A DNA stretch of 64,000 nt from Pseudomonas sp. MF4836 (GCF_002018875.1 NZ_MVOL01000004.1:458341-522340); one strand, 5' to 3'; shown: positions 19,207 through 29,137, numbered from the stretch's first letter. The notes: generated by a model from the sequence alone, not told the origin. Program-made: numbers and translations.

Positions 19207-20349
19207 ATGGCTGTTGCCTCCGGCGCCTACAAGAAAGCCCTCGAGGGCGACCAGACACCTAAGCAGGTGTTGGTCAAAATCGACCGGGTCACGAAGAAGT
19301 TCGACGAGACGATTGCCGTGGACGACGTGTCCCTGGAAATCAAGAAAGGCGAAATCTTCGCCTTGCTCGGCGGATCGGGTTCGGGCAAATCCACCTTGCT
19401 GCGCATGCTCGCAGGCTTCGAGCGGCCGACCGAGGGGCGAATCTTCCTCGATGGCGTGGACATCACCGACATGCCGCCCTACGAGCGGCCGATCAACATG
19501 ATGTTCCAGTCCTATGCGTTGTTCCCGCACATGACCGTGGCCCAGAACATTGCCTTCGGCCTCAAGCAGGACAAGATCCCGGCGGCGGAAGTCGACGCCC
19601 GGGTCGCGGAAATGCTCAAGCTGGTGCAGATGAGCCAATACGCCAAGCGCAAGCCGCACCAGCTTTCCGGTGGCCAGCGCCAGCGCGTGGCCCTGGCTCG
19701 CTCCCTGGCCAAGCGTCCGAAACTGCTGCTGCTCGATGAGCCGATGGGCGCCCTGGACAAGAAACTGCGCTCGCAGATGCAACTGGAGCTGGTGGAGATC
19801 ATCGAGCGCGTCGGCGTGACCTGCGTGATGGTGACCCACGACCAGGAAGAGGCCATGACCATGGCCGAACGCATCGCCATCATGCACCTGGGCTGGATCG
19901 CGCAGATCGGCAGCCCGATCGACATCTACGAAACCCCGGTCAGCCGCCTGGTCTGCGAGTTCATCGGCAACGTCAACATCTTCGAAGGCGAAGTGATCGA
20001 CGACGCCGAAGGCCACGCAACCATCACCTGCAAAGACCTGGATCGCCAGATCTACGTCGGCCACGGCATCAGCACCTCGGTGCAGGACAAGTCGGTGACC
20101 TACGCGATTCGCCCGGAAAAACTGCTGGTCACTGCCGAAATGCCGACCTGCGAATACAACTGGTCCAGCGGCAAGGTGCACGACATCGCCTACCTGGGCG
20201 GACACTCGGTGTTCTACGTCGAACTGCCGAGCGGCAAGCTGGTGCAGTCGTTCGTGGCCAACGCCGAGCGCCGCGGCGCCCGTCCGACCTGGGGTGACCA
20301 GGTCTACGTCTGGTGGGAAGACGACAGCGGCGTGGTACTTCGCTCATGA
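19207..20349 (+). CDS. spuF: Polyamine ABC transporter, ATPase
   Basis: PotA/PotG-type ATPase, 380 residues. Walker A GGSGSGKST, Q-loop MFQSYALFPHMT, signature LSGGQRQR, Walker B LLLLDEPMGALD, H-loop VTHDQEEA, and a C-terminal TOBE domain (about 285-380). ATG 19207 preferred to the in-frame ATG at 19189. Overlaps spuG by 4 nt. Confidence 0.94.
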   Translation: MAVASGAYKKALEGDQTPKQVLVKIDRVTKKFDETIAVDDVSLEIKKGEIFALLGGSGSGKSTLLRMLAGFERPTEGRIFLDGVDITDMPPYERPINMMFQSYALFPHMTVAQNIAFGLKQDKIPAAEVDARVAEMLKLVQMSQYAKRKPHQLSGGQRQRVALARSLAKRPKLLLLDEPMGALDKKLRSQMQLELVEIIERVGVTCVMVTHDQEEAMTMAERIAIMHLGWIAQIGSPIDIYETPVSRLVCEFIGNVNIFEGEVIDDAEGHATITCKDLDRQIYVGHGISTSVQDKSVTYAIRPEKLLVTAEMPTCEYNWSSGKVHDIAYLGGHSVFYVELPSGKLVQSFVANAERRGARPTWGDQVYVWWEDDSGVVLRS

Positions 20350-21266
20350 ACATGCGAAAGCTCAAGCGCCGACTCAATCGAATAATTCCCGGTGGCCGTC
20401 AATTGGTCATCGGGGTCCCGTTCATCTGGCTGTTCCTGTTTTTCATGCTGCCGTTCTTCATCGTCCTGAAGATCAGCTTCGCTGAAGCCGATGTGGCCAT
20501 CCCGCCGTACACCGAGATCTACAGCTACGTCGACCAGAAGGTGCAGCTGCTGCTGAACCTGGGCAACTACTCGATGCTGGGCGACGACGAGCTGTACATC
20601 GCCGCCTACCTCGGCTCGCTGAAGATGGCGTTTTTCAGCACCATCCTCTGCCTGCTGATTGGCTACCCGATGGCCTACGGCATCGCCACGGCACGCAAAG
20701 AGATCCAGACCGTGCTGGTGTTGCTGATCATGATGCCGACCTGGACCGCGATCCTGATCCGCGTCTATGCCTGGATGGGCATCCTCAGCAACAACGGCCT
20801 GCTCAACGGCATCCTGATGGGCATGGGCTGGATCAACGAACCGCTGCAGATCCTCAACACCAACATCGCGGTGTACATCGGCGTGGTCTATTCCTACCTG
20901 CCGTTCATGATCCTGCCGCTGTACGCGAACCTGGTGAAGCATGACCACAGCCTGCTGGAAGCCGCGTCGGACCTGGGTTCAAGCACCTTCAACAGCTTCT
21001 GGAAGATCACCATCCCACTGTCCAAGAACGGCATCATCGCCGGCTGCATGCTGGTGTTCATCCCGGTGGTGGGCGAGTTCGTGATCCCGGAACTGCTGGG
21101 CGGCCCGGAAACCCTGATGATCGGTAAAGTGCTCTGGCAAGAGTTCTTCAACAACCGTGACTGGCCGGTGGCGTCGGCCCTGGCGGTGGTGATGCTGGCG
21201 ATCCTGATTGTGCCGATCATCCTCTTCAACCGTAGTCAGGCCAAAGAGATGGAGGGCAAAGAATGA
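20346..21266 (+). CDS. spuG: Polyamine ABC transporter, permease 1
   Basis: 306-residue PotH-type inner-membrane permease with about six helices; the EAA loop is visible around AASDLGSSTFNSFWKITIPLS. ATGA overlaps at both ends, with spuF and spuH, indicate translational coupling. Confidence 0.93.
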   Translation: MNMRKLKRRLNRIIPGGRQLVIGVPFIWLFLFFMLPFFIVLKISFAEADVAIPPYTEIYSYVDQKVQLLLNLGNYSMLGDDELYIAAYLGSLKMAFFSTILCLLIGYPMAYGIATARKEIQTVLVLLIMMPTWTAILIRVYAWMGILSNNGLLNGILMGMGWINEPLQILNTNIAVYIGVVYSYLPFMILPLYANLVKHDHSLLEAASDLGSSTFNSFWKITIPLSKNGIIAGCMLVFIPVVGEFVIPELLGGPETLMIGKVLWQEFFNNRDWPVASALAVVMLAILIVPIILFNRSQAKEMEGKE

Positions 21267-22153
21267 AGCGCTTCAGTTTTTCTACCCTGATGCTGGTGCT
21301 CGGCTTGCTGTTCATCTACCTGCCGATGCTGATCCTGGTGATCTACTCGTTCAACGCCTCGAAGCTGGTGACGGTCTGGGGCGGCTGGTCGATCAAGTGG
21401 TACGTCGGCCTGCTGGACAACACCCAACTGATGGGCTCGGTCCTGCGCTCCCTGGAGATCGCCTGCTATACGGCGATCGCTGCGGTGGCGCTGGGGACCC
21501 TGGCGGCGTTCGTGCTGACTCGGATCACCCACTTCAAGGGTCGCACGCTGTTCGGCGGCCTGGTGACCGCGCCGCTGGTGATGCCCGAAGTGATCACCGG
21601 TCTGTCGCTGTTGCTGCTGTTCGTGGCCATGGCACAGATGATCGGCTGGCCCCAGGAACGTGGCCTGGTGACCATCTGGATCGCCCACACCACCTTCTGC
21701 TCGGCCTATGTGGCGGTGGTGGTGTCGGCGCGCCTGCGGGAGCTGGACCTGTCCATCGAAGAGGCGGCCATGGACCTTGGGGCACGGCCGTGGAAGGTGT
21801 TCTTCCTGATCACCATCCCGATGATCGCGCCCTCGCTGGCAGCCGGCGGCATGATGTCGTTCGCCCTGTCCCTGGATGACCTGGTACTGGCCAGCTTCGT
21901 TTCCGGCCCGGGTTCCACCACCTTGCCGATGGAAGTGTTCTCGGCGGTGCGCCTGGGGGTCAAACCGGAAATCAACGCCGTGGCCAGCCTGATTCTGCTG
22001 GCGGTGTCCCTGGTGACCTTCCTGGTCTGGTTCTTCAGCCGCCGCGCCGAAGAAGCGCGCAAACGTGCGATCCAGCAGGCCATCGAAGAAAGCGCGGCCG
22101 ATTCCTGGAAACAGCCTGACGTCCGTCGGGCCCAGGCGCCGGAAGCCGTTTAA
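21263..22153 (+). CDS. spuH: Polyamine ABC transporter, permease 2
   Basis: 296-residue PotI-type permease; EAA loop around AAMDLGARPWKVFFLITIP. Last gene of the transport operon, followed by a strong terminator. Confidence 0.93.
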   Translation: MKRFSFSTLMLVLGLLFIYLPMLILVIYSFNASKLVTVWGGWSIKWYVGLLDNTQLMGSVLRSLEIACYTAIAAVALGTLAAFVLTRITHFKGRTLFGGLVTAPLVMPEVITGLSLLLLFVAMAQMIGWPQERGLVTIWIAHTTFCSAYVAVVVSARLRELDLSIEEAAMDLGARPWKVFFLITIPMIAPSLAAGGMMSFALSLDDLVLASFVSGPGSTTLPMEVFSAVRLGVKPEINAVASLILLAVSLVTFLVWFFSRRAEEARKRAIQQAIEESAADSWKQPDVRRAQAPEAV

Positions 22154-22170
22154 GCCCCAGCGATGCAATA

Positions 22171-22198
22171 AACGCCCCTGTCGAAGGGGCGTTTTTGT
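22171..22198 (+). terminator. Terminator of the spu transport operon
   Basis: AACGCCCCT-GTCGA-AGGGGCGTT followed by TTTTGTTT. Confidence 0.88.
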
Positions 22199-22217
22199 TT
22201 CTGCCGTTAGCCCCTGC

Positions 22218-22859
22218 TCAAGAGCTCCAGGGCGACTGGCGGATCACCTCGACAAAATTCAGCGGCTTGAAACCGGGCTCGCTGTCCACCAACACATCGG
22301 CGTTCACCGTGCCGAAGGTGGTCAAGGGCTTGTGTTTGAAGCCCTCGGCGAACGCACAGAGGATGCATTCCTTGAAGCCTTCGCCCCGTGGGTGCGCGTG
22401 AACCACGGCCTCGCGTTGCGCGGCAGGAAAGGCCGCGTAGTCGATGCCCAGCACGTCCATCTCCACACCGGCGGTGACCAGCGCCACGTTCGGCCGCAAA
22501 TGCTGGGTGACCCCTGGCGTGGTGTGCAGGGCGATGGACAGCCAGACCTGCTCGAGATCATCGTCGTTCAGGCCGTAAGGCTGGAGGAAGGCCTTGGCTG
22601 CATTGGCGCCGTCCACTTCAAAACGTTGGTCGGCACTGCGCTGGCCTTGGACCAGGCCCAGGTCGTGGAACATCGCGCCGACGTACAGCAACTCCGGGTT
22701 GTAGGCCAGTTGTCGGCGTTCGCCACTCAGGGCGCCGAACAGGAACACCCGCCGCGAGTGGTGGTACAGCAGGTCGGGCTCGAGGTCGCGGATGTATTCG
22801 GTGGTGGCCCGGGCCAGGGCGCTGTCGGGGATCGGGATGCCGGCGATGCGGTTGCTCAT
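22218..22859 (-). CDS. HD-domain phosphohydrolase family protein
   Basis: 213 residues. The metal-binding HD pair is seen as HSRRVFLFG and MFHDLGLV, with a further SIALHTTPG histidine. This matches the small diguanylate-unrelated HD proteins often annotated as cyanamide hydratase-like/HDIG. Start ATG (complement of 22857-22859) gives MSNRIAGIP; the frame-extension to 23168 has no family support. Divergent from the GlxA-type regulator, which may control it. Substrate unknown. Confidence 0.8.
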   Translation of the reverse strand: MSNRIAGIPIPDSALARATTEYIRDLEPDLLYHHSRRVFLFGALSGERRQLAYNPELLYVGAMFHDLGLVQGQRSADQRFEVDGANAAKAFLQPYGLNDDDLEQVWLSIALHTTPGVTQHLRPNVALVTAGVEMDVLGIDYAAFPAAQREAVVHAHPRGEGFKECILCAFAEGFKHKPLTTFGTVNADVLVDSEPGFKPLNFVEVIRQSPWSS

Positions 22860-23082
22860 GGGGTGGTCCTCGGGGGCGGGCGCCGGTGTGGCGCTGATCG
22901 ATCCAGTCTGTTCCCGAGCCCCAGGGCCGACAATCGAGCCATGGCTGCGATCCCGGCCAATCGGCGTGCATTTCGTGCCAGCTCGCTTACTGGCCGGTGA
23001 TTCGCTAGGGTTATGCCCCTTCGCCCCAGGCTGGCATCCAGCCTCTGGTCCGCCCTTCAACTCCCGGCAGGTGATCGATCCC

Positions 23083-24048
23083 ATGGGCAAAAGCGTTGCC
23101 ATCATCGTATTTCCCGGGGTGCAGTCCCTGGACGTCACCGGCCCCATGGATGTGTTTGCCGAGGCCAATCGTTTCCTGGCCCCCGAGGCCCACTACCGGT
23201 TGCAGGTCATCGGCGTCGAGCGCGGCCTGCTGGCTTGTTCCAATGGGTTGACGCTGCAGGCGCACCGGCATTTCAGCGAAGCCGACGCTCACTACGACCT
23301 GCTGCTGGCGGCGGGCGGGCCGCAGTTGCCGTTTCTGGATTTCGGCCCGCAGTTCGATGCCTGGCTGCGGCAGGCGAGCCTGGGCGCCGGCGGCTTTGGC
23401 TCGATCTGCAATGGCGCGTTCATGCTGGCTCGGGCCGGTCTGCTGGAGGGGCGCACGGTCACCACCCACTGGAACGATGCCACGGCCCTGGCGGCGCTCT
23501 GTCCCTCGGCCCGGGTCGAGGCCGATCGGCTATATGTGCAGGACGGCGAGCTGTTCACCTCGGCCGGGGTGACGGCCGGGATCGATTTGTCGCTGTACCT
23601 GCTGGCCCGTGATCACGGCGCCGAAGTGGCCCTGAGCGTGGCCAAGCGCCTGGTGGTGTTCACCCAGCGCGCGGGCGGGCAGTCGCAGTTCAGTCCGTTC
23701 CTCACGCCCCATGCCGAAGCGACCTCGGCAGTGGCGCTGGTGCAGCACTACGTGCTGGCCAACCTCAATGGCGACCTGAACATCGCCGACCTGGCGCGAG
23801 CGGCCAACATGAGCGCGCGCAACTTTTCCCGAGTCTTTGCCCGGGAGGCCAAGGTCACTCCGGCGGAGTTCGTCGAGCGCGCACGGCTGGACGCGGCACG
23901 GGTGATGCTCGAAAGCACCCGCGCGCCGCTCAAGACCGTGGCCTATCAGTGCGGCTTCCGCGATGCCCAGCACATGCGCAGCGTTTTCAACCGCCGCCTG
24001 GGGGTAACGCCGCAGCAGTTTCGCCTGAACTTCGCCGCGCCGGCCTGA
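23083..24048 (+). CDS. GlxA-family AraC-type regulator
   Basis: 321 residues: N-terminal DJ-1/PfpI-like amidotransferase fold (about 1-190; IIVFPGVQSLDVTGPMDVF, SICNGAFMLARAGLL) and C-terminal AraC HTH pair (about 215-315; NIADLARAANMSARNFSRVF and CGFRDAQHMRSVFNRRLGVTPQQFR). The cysteine in SICNGAF occupies the elbow position seen in GlxA proteins, which are regulators rather than enzymes. Divergent from the HD-domain gene. Inducer unknown. Confidence 0.88.
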   Translation: MGKSVAIIVFPGVQSLDVTGPMDVFAEANRFLAPEAHYRLQVIGVERGLLACSNGLTLQAHRHFSEADAHYDLLLAAGGPQLPFLDFGPQFDAWLRQASLGAGGFGSICNGAFMLARAGLLEGRTVTTHWNDATALAALCPSARVEADRLYVQDGELFTSAGVTAGIDLSLYLLARDHGAEVALSVAKRLVVFTQRAGGQSQFSPFLTPHAEATSAVALVQHYVLANLNGDLNIADLARAANMSARNFSRVFAREAKVTPAEFVERARLDAARVMLESTRAPLKTVAYQCGFRDAQHMRSVFNRRLGVTPQQFRLNFAAPA

Positions 24049-24065
24049 GTGACCGGCGCCGGGCT

Positions 24066-26477
24066 TCAGTGTGCCGGACGTGCTGGCAGCAGTTTCAGGG
24101 TGCTGCGGGTATTGGCGACGACTTCTTCTTCGCTGAAGTGCGCCTGCTGGTAGACCCCTTCGATATAGGCTTCGGCCTGGTCCTGGTAGTGCTTGTCGAA
24201 GGGCACGCCGCTTTGCCCGACCGGGTTGATGGTCAGGCTGTGGGCCGCGTCGGCGAAGTCGATGATGCGGCGGGTCGACGGGCCGTAAGTCACCGGCCAG
24301 GGCGCCGGGCCAATTTTCGAGGTCTGGTTGTTCGGCACTTCGTGGGCACCGGGCGCGGCAAACGGGCCGACATTGAGCACCCGCTCCAGGGGCTTCTGCG
24401 TGCCCAGCGGGTGGCCGTGGGTCAAGGTGTGGGCATCGCCCCAGCGCCATTGCGCCGGATCGTCGCCCAGGGTGCGCTTGAGGTGGTCGATGCTGGCGCG
24501 CCAGGCCAGCTTGAGGGTGTGGGCGCGGGTTTCCCGTTGCGGCGTCAGGCGGTTGTCCCACCACGGCGAGTTGGCGTCGGCGGTCAGGCGCGGCAGGGCG
24601 GCATCGATGACGCGGGTGGTGAGCAGGGTGTCGAACAGCGAGTCACCCAATTTTTCATGGAAGACCGCATTGGTCAGCTCGAACAGCAACTGGTTGAACA
24701 GGGTGGCGCTGGTGGACTGCAGCGGGTAGTCGCCCGGCCATTGCGCCAGTTGCTCCACCAGTTTCAGTTCCTGGGGATCGCTGACCAGGCTGCGCAGCTC
24801 CGGCAGCAGCGGAGCCAGTAAACGCGGACCGTAGGCGGTGGTGGTGCCCAGTTGCAGCTTCTGGCTGGCGTCGATGTCCCACTTCACGGTTTTGTCACTG
24901 AGTTGCCGATCCAGCTGCTGGCCACGGTCGGACAGGTTGTAGTACCCGGGGATCTCCATCCCGCTGGGCGACACCGGCTGGAAGTTGGCCGACACGATGT
25001 AGCCGCGTGCCGGGTTCTCCTCCTGGGGGTTGGCGCTGAACGGGTAGAAGCCGTCCTTGTCGGCCTGCACGCTGCTGCCGTCGAGGATAAAACCCGGGGT
25101 GGCCCCCAGCGGACGCTTGGGCAGCAGGGCCGCGGCCCACCAGCCGATATCGCCACGGGCGTTGGCCCAGACGATATTCAGGCCGGGCGCCTGGACCTTG
25201 CTCGCGGCGTTGCGGGCCTTGGCCAGGGTGTCGGCGCGGTTGAGCTGGTAGAAACCTTCGAGGATCGGGTTGGGGGTTTCCAGAAACGCCCACCACATGG
25301 CGATCGGTGTCTGGCCGGCGTTGGCGCCAAGGGCGTCGTTGACGATCGGACCATGGGGCGACTGGCGCAGCACCAGGGTCACCGGGGCCTGGCCCTTGAC
25401 CGCGATCTGTTGCTCGCTGCTGATGAGGTCGACCCACTGATCGTGGTAGCGCACCTGGTTGGGGTTGTCCGGGTTGACCTTCTCCGCGATCAGATCGAGG
25501 TCGTCGTTCTGGAACATGGTCAGGCTCCAGCCGAAATCCAGGTTGTGCCCGAGGAACGCGAAGGGCACCAGGGCCTGGTGGTGGCCATAGAGCTCGAAGC
25601 CCGGCGCCGAAAGCTGCGCCTCATACCACACCGCAGGCACCGAGAAGCGGATGTGCGGGTCTCCGGCGAGCAATGGCTTGCCGCTTTTGGTGCGGTTGCC
25701 GGCGATCGCCCAGGCATTGCTGCCCTCGAACTGCGGCAGGCCGGCCTCTTCCAGGGCCTGGCGGCTGAGTTGGGCGAGGGCGCCCAGGCCTTGCCAGTCG
25801 CGGGCGGAAAGGGCTGGGGCCGGTGGGTTCTTGTGGCTTGCCAGCACGCCTTTGGGCTGCCAGTCGAGGTCGAAGACTTTCAGGTAGTCACTGCCCAGTT
25901 GATCGCGCACATAGGTCAGCACCGGCTCGGTGCGAAAGGCAGCGGCAAAGCTGTAGGCCATGTAGCCGGCGACGCTGATGGTGTCTTCGGCGGTGAAGGG
26001 CCGCTTGGGGATGCCCAGCACGTCGAACTCGATCGGGCTGGCGTGGCTGTCCTGATAGTGGTTGATGCCGTCCAGATAGGCTTGCAGCGCCTTCCAGGCC
26101 GGCGACTCCCGATCCAGCGCCGCCACATAGCTGGCTGCCCGTTCGCGAATGCGCAGGCTGCGAAACAGTTTGTCGGTGTCCAGCAGCTTGGGCCCGAGCA
26201 CCTCGGCCAGTTCGCCGCGGGCCAGGCGGCGCATGGCTTCCATCTGGAACAGGCGGTCCTGGGCGTGGACATAGCCGAGGGCGCGGTACAGGTCGGTTTC
26301 GTTCTCGGCGCGGATATGCGGTATGCCGCGCTCGTCATAGCGCACGGTGACCGAGCCCTGGAGGCCTGCCAGTTCGACCTGGCCCTGGCGTGAAGGCTGC
26401 TTGCTGTACAGGTACCCGCCGGCCCCGGCGGCAAGGGCGAGGATCAACACGGCGAGTACGCGCAAGCTGCGTTTCAT
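24066..26477 (-). CDS. Penicillin/AHL acylase family Ntn-hydrolase, HacB-like
   Basis: Secreted or periplasmic amidohydrolase precursor of 803 residues: signal/anchor (about 1-25), alpha chain, linker, and a beta chain starting at the autocatalytic Ser (about residue 253) in EGSNAWAIAG. Later motifs GDPHIRFSVPAVWYEAQL and GHNLDFGWSLT fit the penicillin amidase family. In P. aeruginosa the acylase HacB (PA0305) sits at the same place, right after spuH, and degrades acyl-homoserine lactones; here two regulator/HD genes intervene. Orthology is by context and family, so substrate is uncertain. Confidence 0.82.
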   Translation of the reverse strand: MKRSLRVLAVLILALAAGAGGYLYSKQPSRQGQVELAGLQGSVTVRYDERGIPHIRAENETDLYRALGYVHAQDRLFQMEAMRRLARGELAEVLGPKLLDTDKLFRSLRIRERAASYVAALDRESPAWKALQAYLDGINHYQDSHASPIEFDVLGIPKRPFTAEDTISVAGYMAYSFAAAFRTEPVLTYVRDQLGSDYLKVFDLDWQPKGVLASHKNPPAPALSARDWQGLGALAQLSRQALEEAGLPQFEGSNAWAIAGNRTKSGKPLLAGDPHIRFSVPAVWYEAQLSAPGFELYGHHQALVPFAFLGHNLDFGWSLTMFQNDDLDLIAEKVNPDNPNQVRYHDQWVDLISSEQQIAVKGQAPVTLVLRQSPHGPIVNDALGANAGQTPIAMWWAFLETPNPILEGFYQLNRADTLAKARNAASKVQAPGLNIVWANARGDIGWWAAALLPKRPLGATPGFILDGSSVQADKDGFYPFSANPQEENPARGYIVSANFQPVSPSGMEIPGYYNLSDRGQQLDRQLSDKTVKWDIDASQKLQLGTTTAYGPRLLAPLLPELRSLVSDPQELKLVEQLAQWPGDYPLQSTSATLFNQLLFELTNAVFHEKLGDSLFDTLLTTRVIDAALPRLTADANSPWWDNRLTPQRETRAHTLKLAWRASIDHLKRTLGDDPAQWRWGDAHTLTHGHPLGTQKPLERVLNVGPFAAPGAHEVPNNQTSKIGPAPWPVTYGPSTRRIIDFADAAHSLTINPVGQSGVPFDKHYQDQAEAYIEGVYQQAHFSEEEVVANTRSTLKLLPARPAH

Positions 26478-26582
26478 GGAGGCTCCTGGTTCGATCTTCG
26501 AATGCCGTCCGGCTGGACCGCAGACATTTAGCACGGCCCGTCGACGGCTGGGCAGCCCTGTCCTTGAAAAGTCGGGAATGCC

Positions 26583-27164
26583 CTAGTTCAGAGGGTTCAC
26601 CGGCCATGGACAATAGCAGCCCACCGCCAGGGTGTGGGTCGCGTCGACCGCGCGTCCTTGATGCAGGGCCTGCAGGATGGGTTCGATAAAGCTGTTGCTG
26701 GAGTTGCAGGTCAGGCCTTCGCTGTAGGGGCCGAAGTACGCCAGCTTGCCGTTGCGGTCCCAGATCGCCACGGCCGGGCTGGCGGGGATCTGCTCGGCGC
26801 CGGGCAGCGCGGCGATGGGCTTGAGTGCGCTCAGGGTGGCGGGGAGCTGGCCATGGCTGCCGGGCTTTTGCACGGCGTAGAACTCCACGCCCAGGGGGCC
26901 GAAGTGTTCGATCAATTCGCCCAGGTGCTGCTGGTTGCCGACATTGCATGGGCAGGCCGGGTCCCAGAAGTGCACCAGGCGGATCGCGCCGGGGCCGGCC
27001 AGTTCGGCGGGCAGTTGCAGCGGGTCGCCGGAAAACACCGCGGTGTGTTCGCTGAAGGCGCGCAGGTAGCGGCCCTGGAACCAGTCGTAGGCTGCCCACA
27101 GCACCCCGGCGCAGATGAGTGCAAGCAGGCTGGCAAGGAGTGTCGTGCGGTAAGGCTTGGGCAT
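26583..27164 (-). CDS. Membrane-anchored thioredoxin-like protein (DUF6436 type)
   Basis: 193 residues: one N-terminal transmembrane helix (about 7-28), then a thioredoxin-like domain with the active-site-like CPC in WDPACPCN, and further cysteines in GLTCNSS and GCYCPWP. Probably faces the periplasm. Function unknown; redox or copper-related roles are possible. Start at complement of 27162-27164 (MPKPYRT). Confidence 0.75.
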   Translation of the reverse strand: MPKPYRTTLLASLLALICAGVLWAAYDWFQGRYLRAFSEHTAVFSGDPLQLPAELAGPGAIRLVHFWDPACPCNVGNQQHLGELIEHFGPLGVEFYAVQKPGSHGQLPATLSALKPIAALPGAEQIPASPAVAIWDRNGKLAYFGPYSEGLTCNSSNSFIEPILQALHQGRAVDATHTLAVGCYCPWPVNPLN

Positions 27165-27271
27165 GCGGATCGGTCCTCGAGGTCGCGTAGCTTGCCATGC
27201 TTGCCGCGACAGATGAATATCGCAGGCCCATAAAGCCTGTTTTGCGCTTCGCGCCACCTTTGGAAAGCCCT

Positions 27272-28210
27272 ATGCCTGCGACGTTCGACCCCGATCAATT
27301 GCGTGCCAGCCTGCAACCGTTGGCTGCCGCGCAGCCACTGTCGGCGCAGGCGCGGGCCTATCAGCGCTTCTACGGGCTGGATTTTGCCCAGCGTGCGACG
27401 CCGTTCCGTTGCCGCTTGGGGCGGTTTGAAGTGCCGGGGTTTGAAGTGGTCAGTCAGGTCTGGTGGCCGGAAAATCCGGTGGCGACCCTGTTTCTGTACC
27501 ACGGCTATTACGACCACATGGGCCTGTACCGGCACGTGATCGAGTGGGCCCTGGAGCATCAGTTCGTGGTGATTGCCTGCGATTTGCCGGGGCACGGGCT
27601 GTCCAGCGGCGAGCGCGCCAGCATCGATGATTTCGCGGTGTACCAGGCGGTGGTGCAAGGGTTGTTTGCCGAGGCGCGGTCCCTGGATTTGCCCCAACCC
27701 TGGCATCTGTTCGGGCAGAGTACCGGTGGCGCAATCGTGGTTGATCATTTGCTGCATCAGGGTGAGCAGAGTCCTGCCCAGGGCCGGGTGATCCTGCTGT
27801 CACCCTTGGTGCGGCCGCGCTCCTGGGGTTGGTCGATGCTCAGCTATTACCTGCTCAAACCCTTCGTCAGCGGGATTGCCCGGCGCTTCAGCGAGAACAC
27901 CAACGATCCCGATTTCATGCCGTTCCTGCAGGCCGACCCCTTGCAGCCGCAGCGCCTGCCAACGGCCTGGGTCGGCGCCTTGTCGCGCTGGATCAAACGC
28001 CTGGAAGCCGCGCCCCGCAGCCCCCGGCGCCCGTTGATCGTGCAGGGCGAACAGGACATGACGGTGGATTGGCGACACAACCTGCAGGTGATCTGCGGCA
28101 AATTCGATCAGCCCCAGGTACTGATGCTGCCGCGTGCGCGACATCACCTGGCCAATGAAACCCCTGAATTTCGCGAGCAGTATTTCGCCTTCCTCGACCA
28201 GCACCTGTAG
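27272..28210 (+). CDS. Alpha/beta hydrolase (monoglyceride-lipase-like)
   Basis: 312 residues of the Hydrolase_4 group: oxyanion region LYHGYYDHMGLY, DLPGHGLSSG, nucleophile elbow FGQSTGGA, acid near QGEQDMTVDW and catalytic His in ARHHLANE. No signal peptide. ATG 27272 is chosen because the 25 residues before it look non-coding. Substrate unknown; lysophospholipase or esterase activity is likely. Confidence 0.82.
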   Translation: MPATFDPDQLRASLQPLAAAQPLSAQARAYQRFYGLDFAQRATPFRCRLGRFEVPGFEVVSQVWWPENPVATLFLYHGYYDHMGLYRHVIEWALEHQFVVIACDLPGHGLSSGERASIDDFAVYQAVVQGLFAEARSLDLPQPWHLFGQSTGGAIVVDHLLHQGEQSPAQGRVILLSPLVRPRSWGWSMLSYYLLKPFVSGIARRFSENTNDPDFMPFLQADPLQPQRLPTAWVGALSRWIKRLEAAPRSPRRPLIVQGEQDMTVDWRHNLQVICGKFDQPQVLMLPRARHHLANETPEFREQYFAFLDQHL

Positions 28211-28280
28211 GCGCTGCGGCAGGTCCTTTGGGGCGAGGCAGTTTCAGTGGGGGAAATTTGCGGCGTCTGTGCGGGACAAC

Positions 28281-28332
28281 GCAGCCTGTCGGCAGCGGCT
28301 ACACATCCGTGCTGTAGCCGCTGCCGCAGGCC
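28281..28332. repeat. Inverted pair of REP-like elements
   Basis: CGGCAGCGGCTACA, short spacer, TGTAGCCGCTGCCG: two oppositely oriented copies of the core also found at 17794 and 30438. Lies between two convergent genes and may also serve as their terminator. Confidence 0.8.
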
Positions 28333-28384
28333 CTGTGAAGCGATGCACCTGTAACGGATGTATTTCGGCAGAGCGGCGACAGGG

Positions 28385-29137
28385 CTATGGGGCGAGGCTG
28401 GAGCTGCTTTGGCCGACGGCCAGACCCGCGCGGATGGCGGCGAGGGCGGCCTGGTAGTAGGCCTTGCCTTCGGTGGATTCGGCGAAGGTCGCGAACTCTT
28501 CCAGTTCGGTATCCGACAGGTCGCGATAGACGTACAGCAAGGTGTTGTTCAAATCGGCGCCGATCTGCTCCATCAGCCGCTGGCGCTGGCCGTTGAGCAT
28601 GCCCTGGGCCTGGCCACCGCCCAACAGCCCGGGAATCATCTGGCTCAGGCTGTCGGCGGCCACCCCGGCAATCGCCAGGCTGACTTCGGCACCGGCCTCG
28701 CGGGCGGGCAGGGCCTGGGCCAGGTGGCCGATGATCAATTGACGATTGTCACTGGCCTGCATCTTCGGCAGGCCCTGGGCGTTCTTGGCCAATTGGTCGC
28801 GACGCGTCGCCAGCAGTTCGGCGGCAGTGATTTTGCGTCCCAGGGGCGACTGGAAAAACGCCAGCGCCGGCTGCGGGTCGGCGAGGTTCTGCCTCAGCTG
28901 CGCCTGGGCGCGCCGATCCATCGCCTGGGGGGCGAAGCGTTGGTTGCTGTTGTTCACCAACGCCTGGTAGACCGCCGGTGGCAGGCTGTTCTGGTAGCGT
29001 TGCTGAGCCGCGGTGAGGGCATCGTTGAAATGCGCGCGTTGTTCTGGCCAGCCGGCGACCTTGTACAGCTGGTCGAGGCTGTCTGCCCACGCGGGCAAAA
29101 CGCAGAACATCAACAGTGAAAAAAGCAAACGGCGCAT
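28385..29137 (-). CDS. DUF2059-domain periplasmic protein
   Basis: 250 residues with a Sec signal (MRRLLFSLLMFCVLPAWA), then a mostly helical protein. The C-terminal part (FATFAESTEGKAYYQAALAAI) is the DUF2059 pattern. Function unknown. The in-frame extension to 29326 is rejected because the signal peptide would become internal. Confidence 0.78.
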   Translation of the reverse strand: MRRLLFSLLMFCVLPAWADSLDQLYKVAGWPEQRAHFNDALTAAQQRYQNSLPPAVYQALVNNSNQRFAPQAMDRRAQAQLRQNLADPQPALAFFQSPLGRKITAAELLATRRDQLAKNAQGLPKMQASDNRQLIIGHLAQALPAREAGAEVSLAIAGVAADSLSQMIPGLLGGGQAQGMLNGQRQRLMEQIGADLNNTLLYVYRDLSDTELEEFATFAESTEGKAYYQAALAAIRAGLAVGQSSSSLAP

